A DNA stretch of 64,000 bases from Cryptomeria japonica (GCF_030272615.1 NC_081415.1:507177373-507241372), one strand, 5' to 3'; shown: positions 12,635 to 23,690, numbered from the stretch's first letter. A program made the numbers and translations. The notes: generated from the letters alone by a model not told the origin.

Positions 12635-13228
12635 GTCTTGATAGATGGCAGAGCAGGTCTTAATATTTGTACCTTGAGAGTGGTCATTGGCCTTGGATAT
12701 ATAGAAAATGACATTGATGATTCCAAAAGAATAACAATCAAAGCATATGATGATGTTGAGCGTCCATCCAAAGGGATAATTACATTGCCTATCAGAGTTA
12801 GTCCAGTGACAGAAAACACTTTCCTGCAAGTCCTGGACCTTGATCTCCCTTATAATATGATTCTTGGTCGTCCATGGATCCACGCAATGAAAGCAGTTCC
12901 ATCCACCTATCATCAATGTTTAAAATATCCTTACAATGGAACTGAGATAACAATTCCAGGAGATCCTAATCCATTTCAATTTTGTGCTACTCTAAAGGAT
13001 ACCCCTCAGCAGCAAGTCCCAGTCAATAGAGAGGCCAAATTGCATAGTTATGTGGATCCTAATGAATTGTTAGATGCTATCAAAGGAAAATTGAAGATAC
13101 AGGACCAAGGATGCGGAGAATATTCAATGGATCAAACATTCCTCATTGGGAATTTACCAATATCTCCAAAATCATATGGCAAACCATATTTATTGCAAAA
13201 GGAACCTAAGGTCATTATTCAATATTAG
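12605..13228 (+). pseudogene. Aspartic protease domain of gag-pol
   Basis: The active-site region reads LIDGRAGLNICTL where family members have D-[ST/G]-G-[AS]; the glycine preceding Ala appears changed to Arg by one transition, which should inactivate the site. Downstream 'YNMILGRPWIHAMKAVPSTY' is the conserved C-terminal part (ILGRPW). A TGA at 12632 lies just before the catalytic Asp. The protease would mature gag and pol. Confidence 0.8.
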
Positions 13229-13339
13229 CCTCCCACTACATTTACAAGATGGGGTGAGCTTGACAAAGAAACCTTAGATGATGATGTCATAGATTGGCTT
13301 TACAAAGATCCAATTGAGACCCCACCTGTCAGGTTGCCA

Positions 13340-13450
13340 GTGGAACGATACGGAAAAGGATTTACTATGCTGCAAAAGAAAGGATATGATGGCTGTAGTG
13401 GCTTAGGCCTAAACAACAATGGAAGGCTAGAACCTGTTATACCCAAGGTG
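13340..13450 (+). pseudogene. G-patch motif between protease and RT
   Basis: The residues 'YGKGFTMLQKKGYDGCSGLG' followed by 'LNNNGRLEPV' match the glycine-spaced G-patch motif, an RNA/helicase-binding element known in some plant gypsy and retroviral polyproteins. A degraded copy is in the same place in the minus-strand gypsy fragment (about 40900-41000), so it belongs to the lineage and is not a chance match. Confidence 0.75.
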
Positions 13451-14299
13451 CGACCTCCAACTTTAGGGTTAGGTTTTGTACCATTGCGAATTGGATCCAC
13501 ATCTACCAAAGTGCCCACGTGTAGAAAAGGGCATGACTCTAATGATGAAATAACACCTGAGGATACTTGACCCAAAACTGATTCCAATGAATGGGAGTGG
13601 AGTTCTTTTTCTTCTAGCTCCTATGCCCTCGACAATATTTTCATTGACCCTGATAATTTTCCTATGGAAGACAAACATGAAATAACTCCTCTTCCTAAAA
13701 CATGTCCTCATGCTTGGATAGAGTCATTCTGGGATCCAAGCTCCGAATCAGATACAAGCAGTTCAGATAGTGACACCACAAATGTTTACATCTTTACCAT
13801 ATCAGCCCTCTCTCTCCTTACAACCGATGATGACATGCCCCTCATCTATCCCCAGCTTATCCAACATGACCAACAAGAACCACTCACATTGGACTGTTTT
13901 CAAAATGACGAAGCAATTGCAGAATTCCTTGGACTATGGGAAGGCATACCACAAGGTGATCATAAGGCAGGATTTGCTATTGACCTGGATTCCACAACAT
14001 ATTTTGGGGAGTCAACTCCCTCTTCTAGTCATCAAAATGAAAAAAGAAAAGAAATAGTAAAAAATCAAAAGAATAGATCTTTGAGTGAAAACCGTAAGGC
14101 ACTCTCTGATCATACAAAAGTAAAAACAAAAGACGTACCTGCGGGTGAAAACCTCTCTGAGGTGCCCAAAGGTGGAAGAGTGGACATACCCCTATCAAGT
14201 CAGGACAAATCAACATTGCTTGTGGAAATGACCGAGGAAATCAATTTGGGTACACCTGACAACCCTAAGGTCATTCATTTTGCTGCTTCTCTATCACAA

Positions 14300-15271
14300 T
14301 AGGAAAAGATAGATTTTGTCAATTTCTTTCTTGAGAAGAAGATCAGCTTTGCATGGTCCTATGCAGATATGCCTGGCCTCGATCCAGAATTAGTTCTTCA
14401 TCATTTGCCACTAAAAGTAGATGCCAAGCCTGTCAAATAGAAACTTAGAAAGATGCATCCCCAGGTGGCTCTTTTGGTCAAGGTGGAACTAAAAAAATTA
14501 CTAGATGTGGGCTTCATTAGACCCATTGATTATGCAGACTGGATTTCAAATTTAGTACCAATTAGCAAAGTAACTGGGGGCATAAGAATCTGCATAGATT
14601 TTAGGGATCTCAATAAAGCATGCCCTAAAGATGATTTTCCATTGCCAAACATAGACAACATAGTGGACATGACTGCTGGATATGAGATGCTCTCATTGAT
14701 GGATGGTTTCTCCGGCTATAACCAAATTCGCATTGCTCCTGAAGATCAACATAAGACAACATTCACCTGTGCTTGGGGTACCTACTAGTAGAATGTGATG
14801 CCCTTCGGTCTTAAAAATGCAGGCGCAACATATCAAAGAGCAATGACGACAATTTTTCATGATTTCATGCATACTTTGATGGAGGACTATGTTGATGACT
14901 TGTTATGAAAATCTGTCACAAGAGATAGTCATTTAGCCATCCTGGGCCCAATCTTTGACTGAATGGAGACCTACAAGCTTAGACTCAATCCAAAGAAGTG
15001 TGTCTTTGGTGTCATAGCTGGCAAGTTACTAGGGTACATTGTTTCTCACAGAGGCATTGAGGTCGACCCTGCCAAGGTTAAAGCAATAATGGATATGCCT
15101 CCTTCTAATCTCCATCAATTACGCAGTCTGCAAGGAAAGCTCTAGTCAATTCGCCGCTTCATAGCTCAGTTGGCCGACAAATGTCATCCATTTCAACATC
15201 TACTGCACAAAGGTGTCACTTTTAAATGGACTGAGCAATGTTAATCAGCCTTTCAAGCTCTCAAAGACTAT
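14300..15271 (+). pseudogene. Reverse transcriptase domain
   Basis: Readable motifs, in order: 'LLDVGFIRPIDYADWISNLV', 'RICIDFRDLNKACPKDDFPL', 'LSLMDGFSGYNQI', 'MPFGLKNAGATYQRAM' and the catalytic YVDD box (about 14889-14900). Connection residues 'LNPKKCVFGV' and 'GKLLGYIVSHRGIEVDP' follow. Stops at 14300, 14438, 14786 and 14789 (tandem, probably TGG-derived), 14906, 14960, 15143 and 15242 break it. It would copy the element's RNA into DNA. Confidence 0.9.
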
Positions 15272-16336
15272 TTGCTGTCACCGCCTATTCTAATGCCTCC
15301 TATAGAAGGGAAACCTTTTATATTGTATATTTCTGCAACTGAAACGACACTAGGAGTTCTCTTGGCCCAACAGGATGAGAACGACAAAGAGCGAGCTATT
15401 TACTATATCAACCGGACACTGGTAGGCTATGAGCTAAATTATTCAACTATTGAAAGGGCATGCTTAGCGGTGGTATTTGCAACACAAAAGCTCCGACATT
15501 ATATGTTAAGCCACCAAACATTGTTGGTTGCAAAAATTGATCCCTTAAAATACTTGCTTAACCGAGCAGCTTTGACGGGTCGCCTAGCAAAATGGGTCAT
15601 GATCCTCAGTGAATTTGATATTGAGTATATGGAGCGAAAGGCGGTAAAAGGACAAGTCATAGCAGATCAACTTGCAGAGGCTCCTATTTATGATGATCAT
15701 CCCATGTTGACCGATTTTCCAAATGAATCAGTCTTTGCTCTCACATCCTCTAATGAATGGAAGTTATACTTTGATGGGTCCCATACCAAGTTCGGGTTCG
15801 GAGCAGGCATCTTGTTCATCACCCCTCAAGGTGATGCTATTCCAAAGTCCTACAGAATAACTTTCCATTGTACCAATAACATTGCAGAGTATGAAGCACT
15901 GGTTACAGGACTCCGAGTAGCAGTCCACTGGAACATCACACATTTGCAAGTCTATGGAGATTCTCAATTAGTCATCCGACAAGTGAATGATGACTATGAA
16001 ACAAAAGATGAAAAGATTATTCCCTATAAGCATATGGTAGATTTCTTCAAGACCAAATTCACGGCTATTCATTTCAGTCAAGTTCCAAGAATGCAAAATA
16101 AGTCAGCAGATGCGATGGCTATGATTGCTTCCATGTTGAATATGCCCCACAATATGGACAAATGTGAGTTTTTAGTTGAACAATTGCTGGTTCCTTCTTT
16201 TGACATTCCGACAGTAGATGTGATGTGCATTCTTGTTGGTCCCAACTCCCCGTGGTACAATGACGTATATCAATATTTGAAATCCCAAACCTTACCACCC
16301 AACCTTTCCGCTAACCAACACCAAGCCTTTATCTGA
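15272..16336 (+). pseudogene. Dual RNase H: retroelement RNase H followed by archaeal-type RNase H
   Basis: First domain: 'ILYISATETTLGVLLAQQD' and 'YSTIERACLAVVFATQKLRH', the usual gypsy RNase H after RT. Second domain, from about 15755: 'WKLYFDGSHTKFGFGAG', 'IAEYEALVTGLRVAV', 'LQVYGDSQLVIRQV' and 'MQNKSADAMA', giving catalytic D, E, D and D. This second archaeal/plant-type RNase H marks the Tat lineage of plant gypsy elements. The segment is open for 354 codons. Confidence 0.9.
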
Positions 16337-16408
16337 CAGATAGCCAAATATGTCATCATCGCTGACACCCTTTACCGACGTTCCTTTGACCATACCCTCC
16401 TCAGGTGT

Positions 16409-17512
16409 TTGGATTCTGACGAAGCACAAACGACTTTACACGAGGTTCACGATGGTATATGTGGGGGCCATTTCAATGGTCTAAGCTTAGCCAAAAAGTT
16501 GATTCGTGCTGGGTATTATTGGCCCACTCTGGAAAAAGATGTTCATGATTTTGTTAAGAAGTGCTACAAATGTCAGATTCATGGAAACTATATTCATGCA
16601 CCAGCCCAAGAGCTTCATTCTGTCATATCTCCATGGCCCTTTTCTCAATGGGGATTGGATCTTATTGGCAAGATTCACCTGACATCTACAAATGGAAACG
16701 AGTTCATCATTACAGCCATAGAGTATTTTACAAAATGGATCGAGGCTATCCCCATGACCTATATCACTGGTGTCCAAATTTCAAAATTCTTGCTAAATTA
16801 TATCATATGCCAGTATGGGGTTCCCCTTGCCATAGTCATAGATAATGGTCATCCCTTCAAGAATAAAGATGTCAAGGAACTCTGTGCAAAGTTTCATATC
16901 CAACACCGTTTCTCCAGTCCATACTATCCACAGGGGAATGGTCAAGCCGAAGCATCAAATAAAACCATTATCAAGATCCTGAAGAAGGTTGTCAATGACA
17001 CTGGTCGAGATTGGCATGTACAGTTGAATCCAGCACTATGGGCCTATCGCACTTCTATCCGCACACCTATTGGAGCAACACCTTATTCCTTGGTGTATGG
17101 TGCAGAAGCCATTTTACCCTTGGAAGTGGAGATTCCTTCCTTGCATGTTTCCTTGCAACATCTGATTGATGATGAGACACACAAAGTCTCTCGGTTGCAT
17201 CAGCTTGAGATGTTAGATGAGAAACGTCAGACAACTCTGACACATTTGCAAGCATATCAAAACCGTCTCCGTCGCTCTTATAATAAGAAGGTCAAAGGGC
17301 GACACTTCGAAGTGGGAGATCTAGTTTTAAAGGCAAATCCCAAGAATGCACAGTCTACTGACATCATCAAAGGCAAGTTTGAACCTAATTGGGTTGGGCC
17401 TTTCATAGTGACTGCAGCCTATGGCTCGGGGGCATATCAGCTTGCCACTCCAGAAGGTGAACCTTTGTCTGATCCTGTCAACAACATGCATCTTCGCAAG
17501 TACTGGGCATAA
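16409..17512 (+). pseudogene. Integrase with HHCC zinc domain, DDE core and C-terminal domain
   Basis: The zinc-binding part runs from 'LHEVHDGICGGHFNG' to 'KKCYKCQ'. The DDE core shows 'WGLDLIG', 'IVIDNGHPF' and 'YYPQGNGQAEASNK', giving D, D and E. The C-terminal part 'FEPNWVGPFIVTAAYGSGAY' is the usual GPF-type domain; no chromodomain is seen. The segment is open to its own stop at 17510, the longest undamaged part of pol, though a stop at 16334 separates it from RNase H. Confidence 0.9.
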
Positions 17513-17659
17513 TTTTCTATCAGCATTTCTTCAAGTATGATCCTTAAAAAATACAAAAAAATTGAAAAAGCAAAAAAATACAAAAAAATTGAAAAAGCAA
17601 AAAAAATACAAAAAAAGAGAAAAAAGAACAAAAGAGTAAAGAAAAAATGATTCGCCCTC

Positions 17660-17725
17660 TAGTGAAAACCTGGCAAACAGGTGCTTTGGGCAAGTACCAT
17701 GGTGAAAACCTGGCAAACAGGCACC
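17660..17725 (+). repeat. Two-copy direct repeat after pol
   Basis: The 20-mer gtgaaaacctggcaaacagg occurs twice about 40 bp apart, each with a loosely self-complementary flank (ggtgc.../gcacc...), so hairpins are possible. Confidence 0.6.
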
Positions 17726-17969
17726 ATGTGTAACAAGATTATTGCTTCGTCATCTGTCATGACCTCTAGCTATGCTTTCTCTTGGCCGGTTTATCATGTC
17801 TATCTTCGTCTTGACCCAATGTCCTATTCCAGGCCTATTATTGGTCAACATCATTGTCTTGCATACTCCGGTTTCTTGTATATATGTTTTGGTCCCGGTC
17901 TATGTATGTCTTTCAGATGCGCATTAGGTGCGTTCCCCTTGTCATGATCAATCACTGGAACTTTTGCAT

Positions 17970-18200
17970 CCAAAAATGTCCTAAAAAAATCATAAAAAAC
18001 ATTTAAAAATATCCTGAAAAAATCTCAAAAAAAAAATTGAAAAATGTCCTGAAAAAAAAAAAAATCTCAAAAAAAAATTGCAAAATGTCCTGAAATAAAT
18101 CCAAAAAAAATTGCAAAATGTCCTGAAATAATTCAAAAAAATTGAAAAATGTCCTGAGATAATTCCTAAAAATCAAATAAAGTCCTGAAAAAAATGAACA
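17970..18200 (+). repeat. Degenerate A-rich tandem repeat, ~35-40 bp unit
   Basis: The words 'tgtcctga' and 'aaaaattg' alternate about seven times with A tracts of variable length. It is non-coding; ORFs across it are low-complexity. Confidence 0.65.
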
Positions 18201-19324
18201 CAAAAAAATTGTAAAAAGTCGAAAAGCAAAACAAAAAAATAAATATCCTCTTGGTGCATAAGACAGATTGCTGAGCATACATCCAACGACTCGCAATCAA
18301 AACACTGTGCTTTATTGAAATCATGCATAAACAGATGAACTTTTTCATTCAAACCAGACATTCCAACTGATCACAATTGTCATATCAATCGAACGTTACC
18401 ATCAATATCATTTGTCCTTGTCTCTACTATCATGGGTCTTATACAGGGTGTGGTATACTCGAAACCAGACTGTGTCTTGTCTTAGACGGGGTACCGCATA
18501 TCCTGACACCAGACAACATGATTGCCCTATCAGCACTTTCAACTTTTGACAATGAAGATCAAGGTGTTTGTTTGATTTGTTGGAATTTGTGCATCTTACC
18601 TTTTTTATTGATTTATCTTTGGCTTCGATCATGTTCCTATGTTGCTCGATGATGTCACTGAGTGATTTAGAGTGACCAGGATGGATCATGATCCTTTTCT
18701 TTTTGGTTGTGATTGTTGTTTGTCTGCAATGTGTCTATCTTTTGCAAAAAAAGGGTTGCATTTCAGCTCTGGCCTTCAATGCCATGATGCTACGCATCCA
18801 TTTTGCTACATTAAAATAAAGGTTCTCACCTACAAAGTGCATTACTGAAAGCAAGTTTTTCTTAGTCTCTAACTGTCCTCTGTCTCATTTTCTTCTTACT
18901 AACATTTCTTCCGTCCATTTGGATAGTCAGTTCAGTCTAGTGCTCTGATTTCCCCAAACACATATGCTGCATCCTGCATCCATTCGGTTAGTACATTTGC
19001 ATTATATCAAACATCACATCGAGCATCACATCAAGCATTTTATCCATTTCATATTATAAATGCATAAAAAAAAATAAAAAAAATAATATACATCCATACA
19101 TGTTCCACAATGGTACATAAACAGTGCATAAGTCATCCATACATGGCAAATAACACGAGTCATAACACATTGCATCCCATCATATTGATGTATATCATAT
19201 CATATGTCACAATAATATCGGAGTACAAAATTGGACTGTTTGTCCTAAATATGGCCCGCAGGCTGACTACAAAATGTCAAACTACATAATGTCCACTATC
19301 TGTCCTTAGGAGCACGTGCCTTTG

Positions 19325-21148
19325 TCACTGGGTGCTCCCTCTATCCTCCTCATCCCTACCATGTCTCGTGGATGATGTCCCTCCTGGTCCTGGCTGTGGT
19401 GGTCTCATAGGTCCACTCACCCCCATGCTGCTCAATGACCTCCAAGAGCGTGCCCTGCTCTCTGTCCTCGATCGTGCCCGATATGAAGCTGCTCTCTGCT
19501 CTGGTGGAACTGCACTCTCATATAGTGTCCTCCAATGGCGTATCTCCTCTCTGGTCTCTACTAGCATCTGTGCCATTTCCCCTGCATTGGCATCCCGAAT
19601 TGACTCAATATACTCAGTGACTCTCTGTTCTTCTCGTTGTGCCTGAGCTACTGCTGTATCTCGAGCCGCTGTGAGTCTGGCTATCTCCGCTCTGAACTGC
19701 TCATGCTCTCTCTCTAAAGTTGCAATGTGATCTTGCTGACTCGCTATGGTAGCCCTACACATTTCCATCTCCTCTGTCCTAGCTATCTCTGGCTCTATGG
19801 GTATATCCTGCAATGCCTCCTACTCCCCATCCTCATCTCCATCCTCATCTTCATCCTCATCATCCCCATCCTCATCTCCATCCTCGTCATCCTCATCATC
19901 CTCATCACCACCCTCATCCTCCTCGTCCTCATCATCTCCCTGCTCCTCTCCTATGAGTGGGAAGTCCTCCTGTCGCCTAGGTACTGGAATGTCTGGATCT
20001 GTCAATGGCACTGGTCGTCGTCATGCAAACCATCTCTCATACTCCTCTGTCGTCCCGGCATCCACCACATCTGATCTCCAATCCCACTGTCTCTGCTGTA
20101 GTTGGGTGAAGTCCGTATATGCTATGTGTGGCTGAATCATACTCCCCCACTGACTCGTCTCTCTGTGAGATCGGGCAAAGTGTGCAGTCCTCCTAGGTAC
20201 ATCCCGCCTCTCTCCAAACTGTCGTCTGACTCTCTCTGGCAGGTACATCTCAATCACTCTCTAGTGATTCACTGGTTGCCCAATCAGGTACCTCTCCTGT
20301 CTACAATACGGTAGCTCATCACTATCATTTGACCATCCAGGGCAATCACGATATGGCCTCCATATGAACTCTCTCAGTCTGTCTAGCTCATGTCGCCAGT
20401 ACAATATGTATCCAAACAGACCCTATCTCAGTGCTCCACCATAGCAATACACATATGGTCAGTGTGGTACTACCTGTCTCTCTGTAATCAGTCGACATAT
20501 GGCTATGTGCTCAAATGCCCATACCTGTAACAGTGTGACTCCACAGCTCAATGTCTGAACTCCCTGATATGCTATCTGATGCAACTGAAAATACAACATA
20601 GCCAGTACACATGGTCCCCATGCATACACTTTTGCCTCTGTCGCCATCCACTCTAGCACTCTTCCCCATCCAATAGGGAATCCATGTCCTCATCTGTCTC
20701 CTGCTAGTAGACATGCTATCACCACTGCTATCACCACATATCGTCGATCATACTCTGATGCCATGGTCTCCCAACCAATCTCCCTCTCCATAATATCCAG
20801 ATCATCTACGTCGCACTCAAATAAACTGCACAATGCATCTCTCCCTATCACTGGGTCATACTCTATCATCTCTCCATGTATCAGAATGCGGAGGATACGC
20901 CATACATCCTCCAGTGTCATCGTCGCCTCTCCAGTCGCCAGATGGAATGAGGAGGTCTCTGAATGCCATCGCTCTGCCAATGTGGTAAGTAGTCCTGTGT
21001 TTTCCCTAATCTCGGGCATGAATGTGACATAGTATATCCCAAGTCCTACTAATGTATCTCTATCTATGCTCTTGAGTCTATGTTGTAGCATGAAGCAATC
21101 TGGTCGGTTCTCCCGCGTGATCAATGGATACTGTCGACTCTGCATCAC
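19325..21148 (-). pseudogene. Antisense ORF: plant mobile domain protein with acidic stretch and coiled coil
   Basis: One minus-strand frame of about 600 codons (likely ATG at 21145) with stops at 20690, 20459, 20423, 20261, 20021 and 19820 and no frameshift. The N-terminal ~370 codons resemble the plant mobile domain (aminotransferase-like family): 'ERWHSETSSFHLATGEATMT', 'LEDVWRIL', 'LIGQPVN' and 'YLPERVRRQFG'. Next comes a run of Asp/Glu (19820-19950), then a coiled coil (19813-19500, 'LEREHEQFRAEIARL') and an Arg/Ser-rich tail. Additional ORFs, often antisense, after pol are known in Tat-type elements, and plant mobile domains are known in host silencing proteins and in transposons. Role in this element is unknown. 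The stops are again mostly CGA- or CAG-derived. Confidence 0.8.
19819..19945. repeat. Imperfect CATCCT/CATCAT microsatellite encoding an acidic run in the antisense ORF
   Basis: Plus-strand 'catcctcatc' type triplets repeat for about 125 bp. On the minus strand they encode a long Asp/Glu/Gly tract. The plus-strand Ser-rich reading is a shadow. Confidence 0.8.
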
Positions 21149-21320
21149 AATTGGGGCATATTTTTTCAGTTTTAGGGTTTGCTCCTACAGGTTGCATTTC
21201 CTCATTTCATGTCTAAATCAGGGTGTTTTTCATCTAATCTGACCTATCCTACCCTTATCCCCCCTTTTCAGATCATTTGCATGCAGTTTCGAACCAAAAT
21301 TGAGTCACAAATGCACAACT

Positions 21321-21430
21321 GCGCCTGTGTCAATACTCCTGCACCTGTGTCATGTAACTTGCGCCTGTGTACCCTTACACAAGCGCAAAAGAACCTACAG
21401 AAGTGCAGGATTCGCCCTACACAAGCGTAG
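21321..21430. repeat. Second GCGCCTGTGT cluster with inverted copies
   Basis: Three direct copies start at 21321, 21341 and 21361 (20-bp spacing), followed by three inverted variants (acacaagcgc-like) at about 21377, 21397 and 21419. The cluster could fold into an imperfect hairpin and lies about 170-280 bp upstream of the antisense ORF start. Confidence 0.7.
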
Positions 21431-21960
21431 GAGTCCCTTTTTGCATCCCCTATGGGTCCCGTAATGTCCTGCATTGTCCCGCAAGCACGTCAAATTCATC
21501 AAATTGAAAACATGGGTTTTTAAGATACATACCGCTGCTCCTGCGTCGTCCGATCATCTGAACGTGTGTACACGTTCTTCGAGGTGATCTTCCCTTGGAA
21601 TGTTTGCCATCTCTCTGCAAGTGTCCTTTTCCAGAGCAACAAATCCTCCTCTTTGTCTAGTGCAAATGAGAAAATTTCACTCTCTTGGTCTCATTTATAG
21701 ATCTTTGTCAGTGCATAGATGGACGTGCACCCTCTCCATCTTATGTTGGTCATGGTCTTTTGCATCTTAATTTGCTTGTCTTTCATGCATCCGATCTCCG
21801 ATTGTCAGTCCGTTCGATCCTATCATTTTTATCGATCAATTGGCCTCTTTTCTGCATGTTTCCGGCCAATTCTTCGAGGGGGCATGCATATGTCATTGTC
21901 ATTGTTTGGGGCATTTTTCATTATTGTTCTTTGAAACAACACTTAAAATCACATTGTCTC

Positions 21961-21974
21961 AAAGAGGGGCAAAA
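21961..21974 (+). other. Polypurine tract of the gypsy element
   Basis: aaagaggggcaaaa directly precedes the 3' LTR. An identical tract is at 5769-5782 before the full 5' LTR, part of the extra-LTR structure. It would prime plus-strand DNA synthesis. Confidence 0.75.
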
Positions 21975-23455
21975 TGTAGACACTTAAAAAAGGTCAACGA
22001 TTGCGGAATCATACTTTAACATTGGCGCATTGCCTTATTTTAGGTTTTTGCATCACATTAACATTTCTCCTATGATTCGCACTTGGTCTTTATCATTTGT
22101 GAGCATTGAGGCTTTCTTCTGCATTTCTTCATTTATCTCGCTTTCGAATTTGGTCTTGTCGACAACAATCTTCAGTCATGATTTTGGTCAATCTTATCCT
22201 GTCGCATCAATGTGCGTGCTATTTTGTCATCATTTTGGACATCGTCAATCCTAATTAGGGTTTTGTCCTCTTTTCAATCGTGTCGATTTGTGATCGATTT
22301 GTCATCGATCGTTATCATTGTCAATCTTTTCATTTTGCGATCAATTTGTCATTGATCGTTGTCTGTCTCAATTATGTCAATTTGGATCAATTAGTCATTG
22401 TTCCTCGTCAATTGGCGCATTTATCAATCAAATCATTTATCACATTGGTCCTTTGTTAATCAAAATCATGATCGAGTCAACTATCTTTCATCAAGACCTA
22501 ATTCATCTTCTAGGGTTTCGTGATTTACTCATTTAACCTTGTTTGTCATTTCTCCCTTTAGGATTAATAATTTATTTATTTATCCTAAGTCTTCTCATCA
22601 CAATTAAATGTTCATTTAATTGGCTAATCATTCCTCTTTTTGTGAATTAATTAATAAATGACAAATTATTAATTGATTTACCTAATTTCCTAATCTTTCA
22701 TCAAATTTCTAAAATTCCTTCTTTGTGAATTAATTAATAAATGAAAAATTATTGATTAATTCACTAAATTCCTAATTTCCTCATTTTCCTAATTTCCTAT
22801 TTTCCTCATTTTTCTAATTTTCTAATTTTCTAATTCCTAATTTTAATTTCTCTCCTATTTCTCTCCTAAATTCATGGGAATGACATGTCAATTTGTCATA
22901 ATTTGTCATAATTGACAATCAATCAATTTTTGACATAGAAGTTTGTCATAATTTGTCATAAATTATCAATCAACAAATTTTGCATAGAAAGTGCATAATT
23001 TGTCATAATTTGTCATAATTGACATAATTGATTTGTAATTTCCATTTGAATTGAATCATGCTAATTTGATCATCTCTCCAATTTGTCTATAAATTGGATG
23101 AATTTCTTCAATCTTGGCTAATGAGAATGAGAATAATCAGATTATCGAATTTCTAATCAATCATGCTTCGAGCACTCTTGAGCAATCATCTTGTCTACTT
23201 GCTTTCATCTCATGTGTATGCACTTGTAGGTGAGATCCACAACCAAGCTATTTGGAGAAGAAAGAAGGACAATGGAGCCGCATGAAGGAAGCATTTAGAT
23301 CTACGTTTGGTTTGCATAATCTTTAGTTTTGAATGTTTCATTTTCATGTCTTTATTGAGTGTGCTTAGGATAGATCATTATATTTAAGCTTTCATGATTG
23401 GGCTAGATTAGTATTTTGATATATGCTTTGATGATTTCCGATTTCCTATGCTACA
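21975..23455 (+). repeat. 3' LTR of the gypsy element
   Basis: 1481 bp, the same length as 5783-7263 and with scattered substitutions only. It starts TGTAGACACT and ends GCTACA, followed by the ATGTG target duplication (23456-23460). Confidence 0.9.
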
Positions 23456-23460
23456 ATGTG

Positions 23461-23628
23461 TTATGGAGTGAATCATGTATGATTGTTATTTATTTGTTTT
23501 AGCATTATATTATGTTATTGCACTATTCAGTTCATGCATAACAGTAAATATATTGTTAAGAAAAGGATTTGAAGTACTGATTCACCCCTCCGCTCTCAGT
23601 ACATTAGCTTTCCATATTGGGCCTAACA
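23461..23628 (+). repeat. 5' LTR of outer element, second part
   Basis: Resumes the outer LTR after the gypsy insertion and matches 34652-34824. It ends GGGCCTAACA after a C-rich 'gattcacccctccgctctcag' stretch. Together with 4544-5565 the LTR is about 1.19 kb; the 3' LTR is 1175 bp. Confidence 0.9.
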
Positions 23629-23630
23629 AT

Positions 23631-23643
23631 TGGTATTAGAGCC
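23631..23643 (+). other. Primer-binding site of outer element
   Basis: TGGTATTAGAGCC lies 2 bp after the LTR, one base from the TGGTATCAGAGC complementary to initiator-Met tRNA that copia-type elements use. Confidence 0.75.
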
Positions 23644-23690
23644 TCAATCTTGGAAAAGGGTTTAACTGCCTAAAGAGAAATATCTTATCA

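Larger units (their letters stand above)
9335..17512 (+). pseudogene. gag-pol: gag-pol polyprotein, Ty3/gypsy Tat-type, single frame with 16 nonsense codons
   Basis: ATG at 9335 opens a frame (start MPVETRSK) that continues to TAA at 17510 without any frameshift, about 2,725 codons. Order: Q/P-rich gag N-terminus, gag core, CCHC knuckle, aspartic protease, G-patch, RT, RNase H, archaeal-type RNase H, integrase. In-frame stops begin at 9413, 10721, 10880, 11123, 12632, 13226, 13568, 14300, 14438, 14786, 14789, 14906, 14960, 15143, 15242 and 16334. Nearly all are one transition from CAG, CAA, CGA or TGG. Keeping one frame for gag and pol is normal for this group. The many stops make this copy inactive. 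Confidence 0.9.
17513..19324 (+). other. Non-coding spacer between pol and the antisense ORF, with A-rich tandem repeats
   Basis: Three repeat blocks are visible. 17540-17625: 'aaaaatac aaaaaaattg aaaaagc' units. 17660-17725: 'gtgaaaacctggcaaacagg' twice, about 40 bp apart. 17970-18200: about seven degenerate units built on 'aaaaattgcaaaatgtcctg'. The rest has no gene. Long poorly conserved spacers with short tandem repeats are usual after pol in Tat-type elements. Confidence 0.7.
21149..21974 (+). other. Gypsy 3' non-coding region upstream of the antisense ORF
   Basis: No gene. It contains the second GCGCCTGTGT cluster (21321-21430) and, at its right end, the 97 bp (21878-21974) duplicated at 5686-5782. 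If the antisense ORF has its own promoter it should lie here; I see no clear TATA box. Confidence 0.5.
5566..23455 (+). mobile_element. Ty3/gypsy (Tat-type) LTR retrotransposon with antisense ORF, nested in the outer 5' LTR
   Basis: It begins TGTAGACACC and ends CTATGCTACA and is flanked by ATGTG at 5561-5565 and 23456-23460. The order is: truncated extra LTR plus polypurine region (5566-5782), 5' LTR (5783-7263), leader, gag-pol (9335-17512), A-rich repeat spacer, antisense ORF (21148-19325), polypurine tract, 3' LTR (21975-23455). Gag-protease-RT-RNase H-integrase order is that of Ty3/gypsy, and the second RNase H after the first places it in the plant Tat group. Removing it rejoins the outer LTR exactly. 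All ORFs carry nonsense codons, so this copy is not autonomous now. Confidence 0.95.

Noticed and set aside
19746-20135. Ser-rich plus-strand ORF opposite the antisense ORF
   Set aside because: It is the complement of the Asp/Glu-coding microsatellite; the minus-strand frame carries the recognisable domain.
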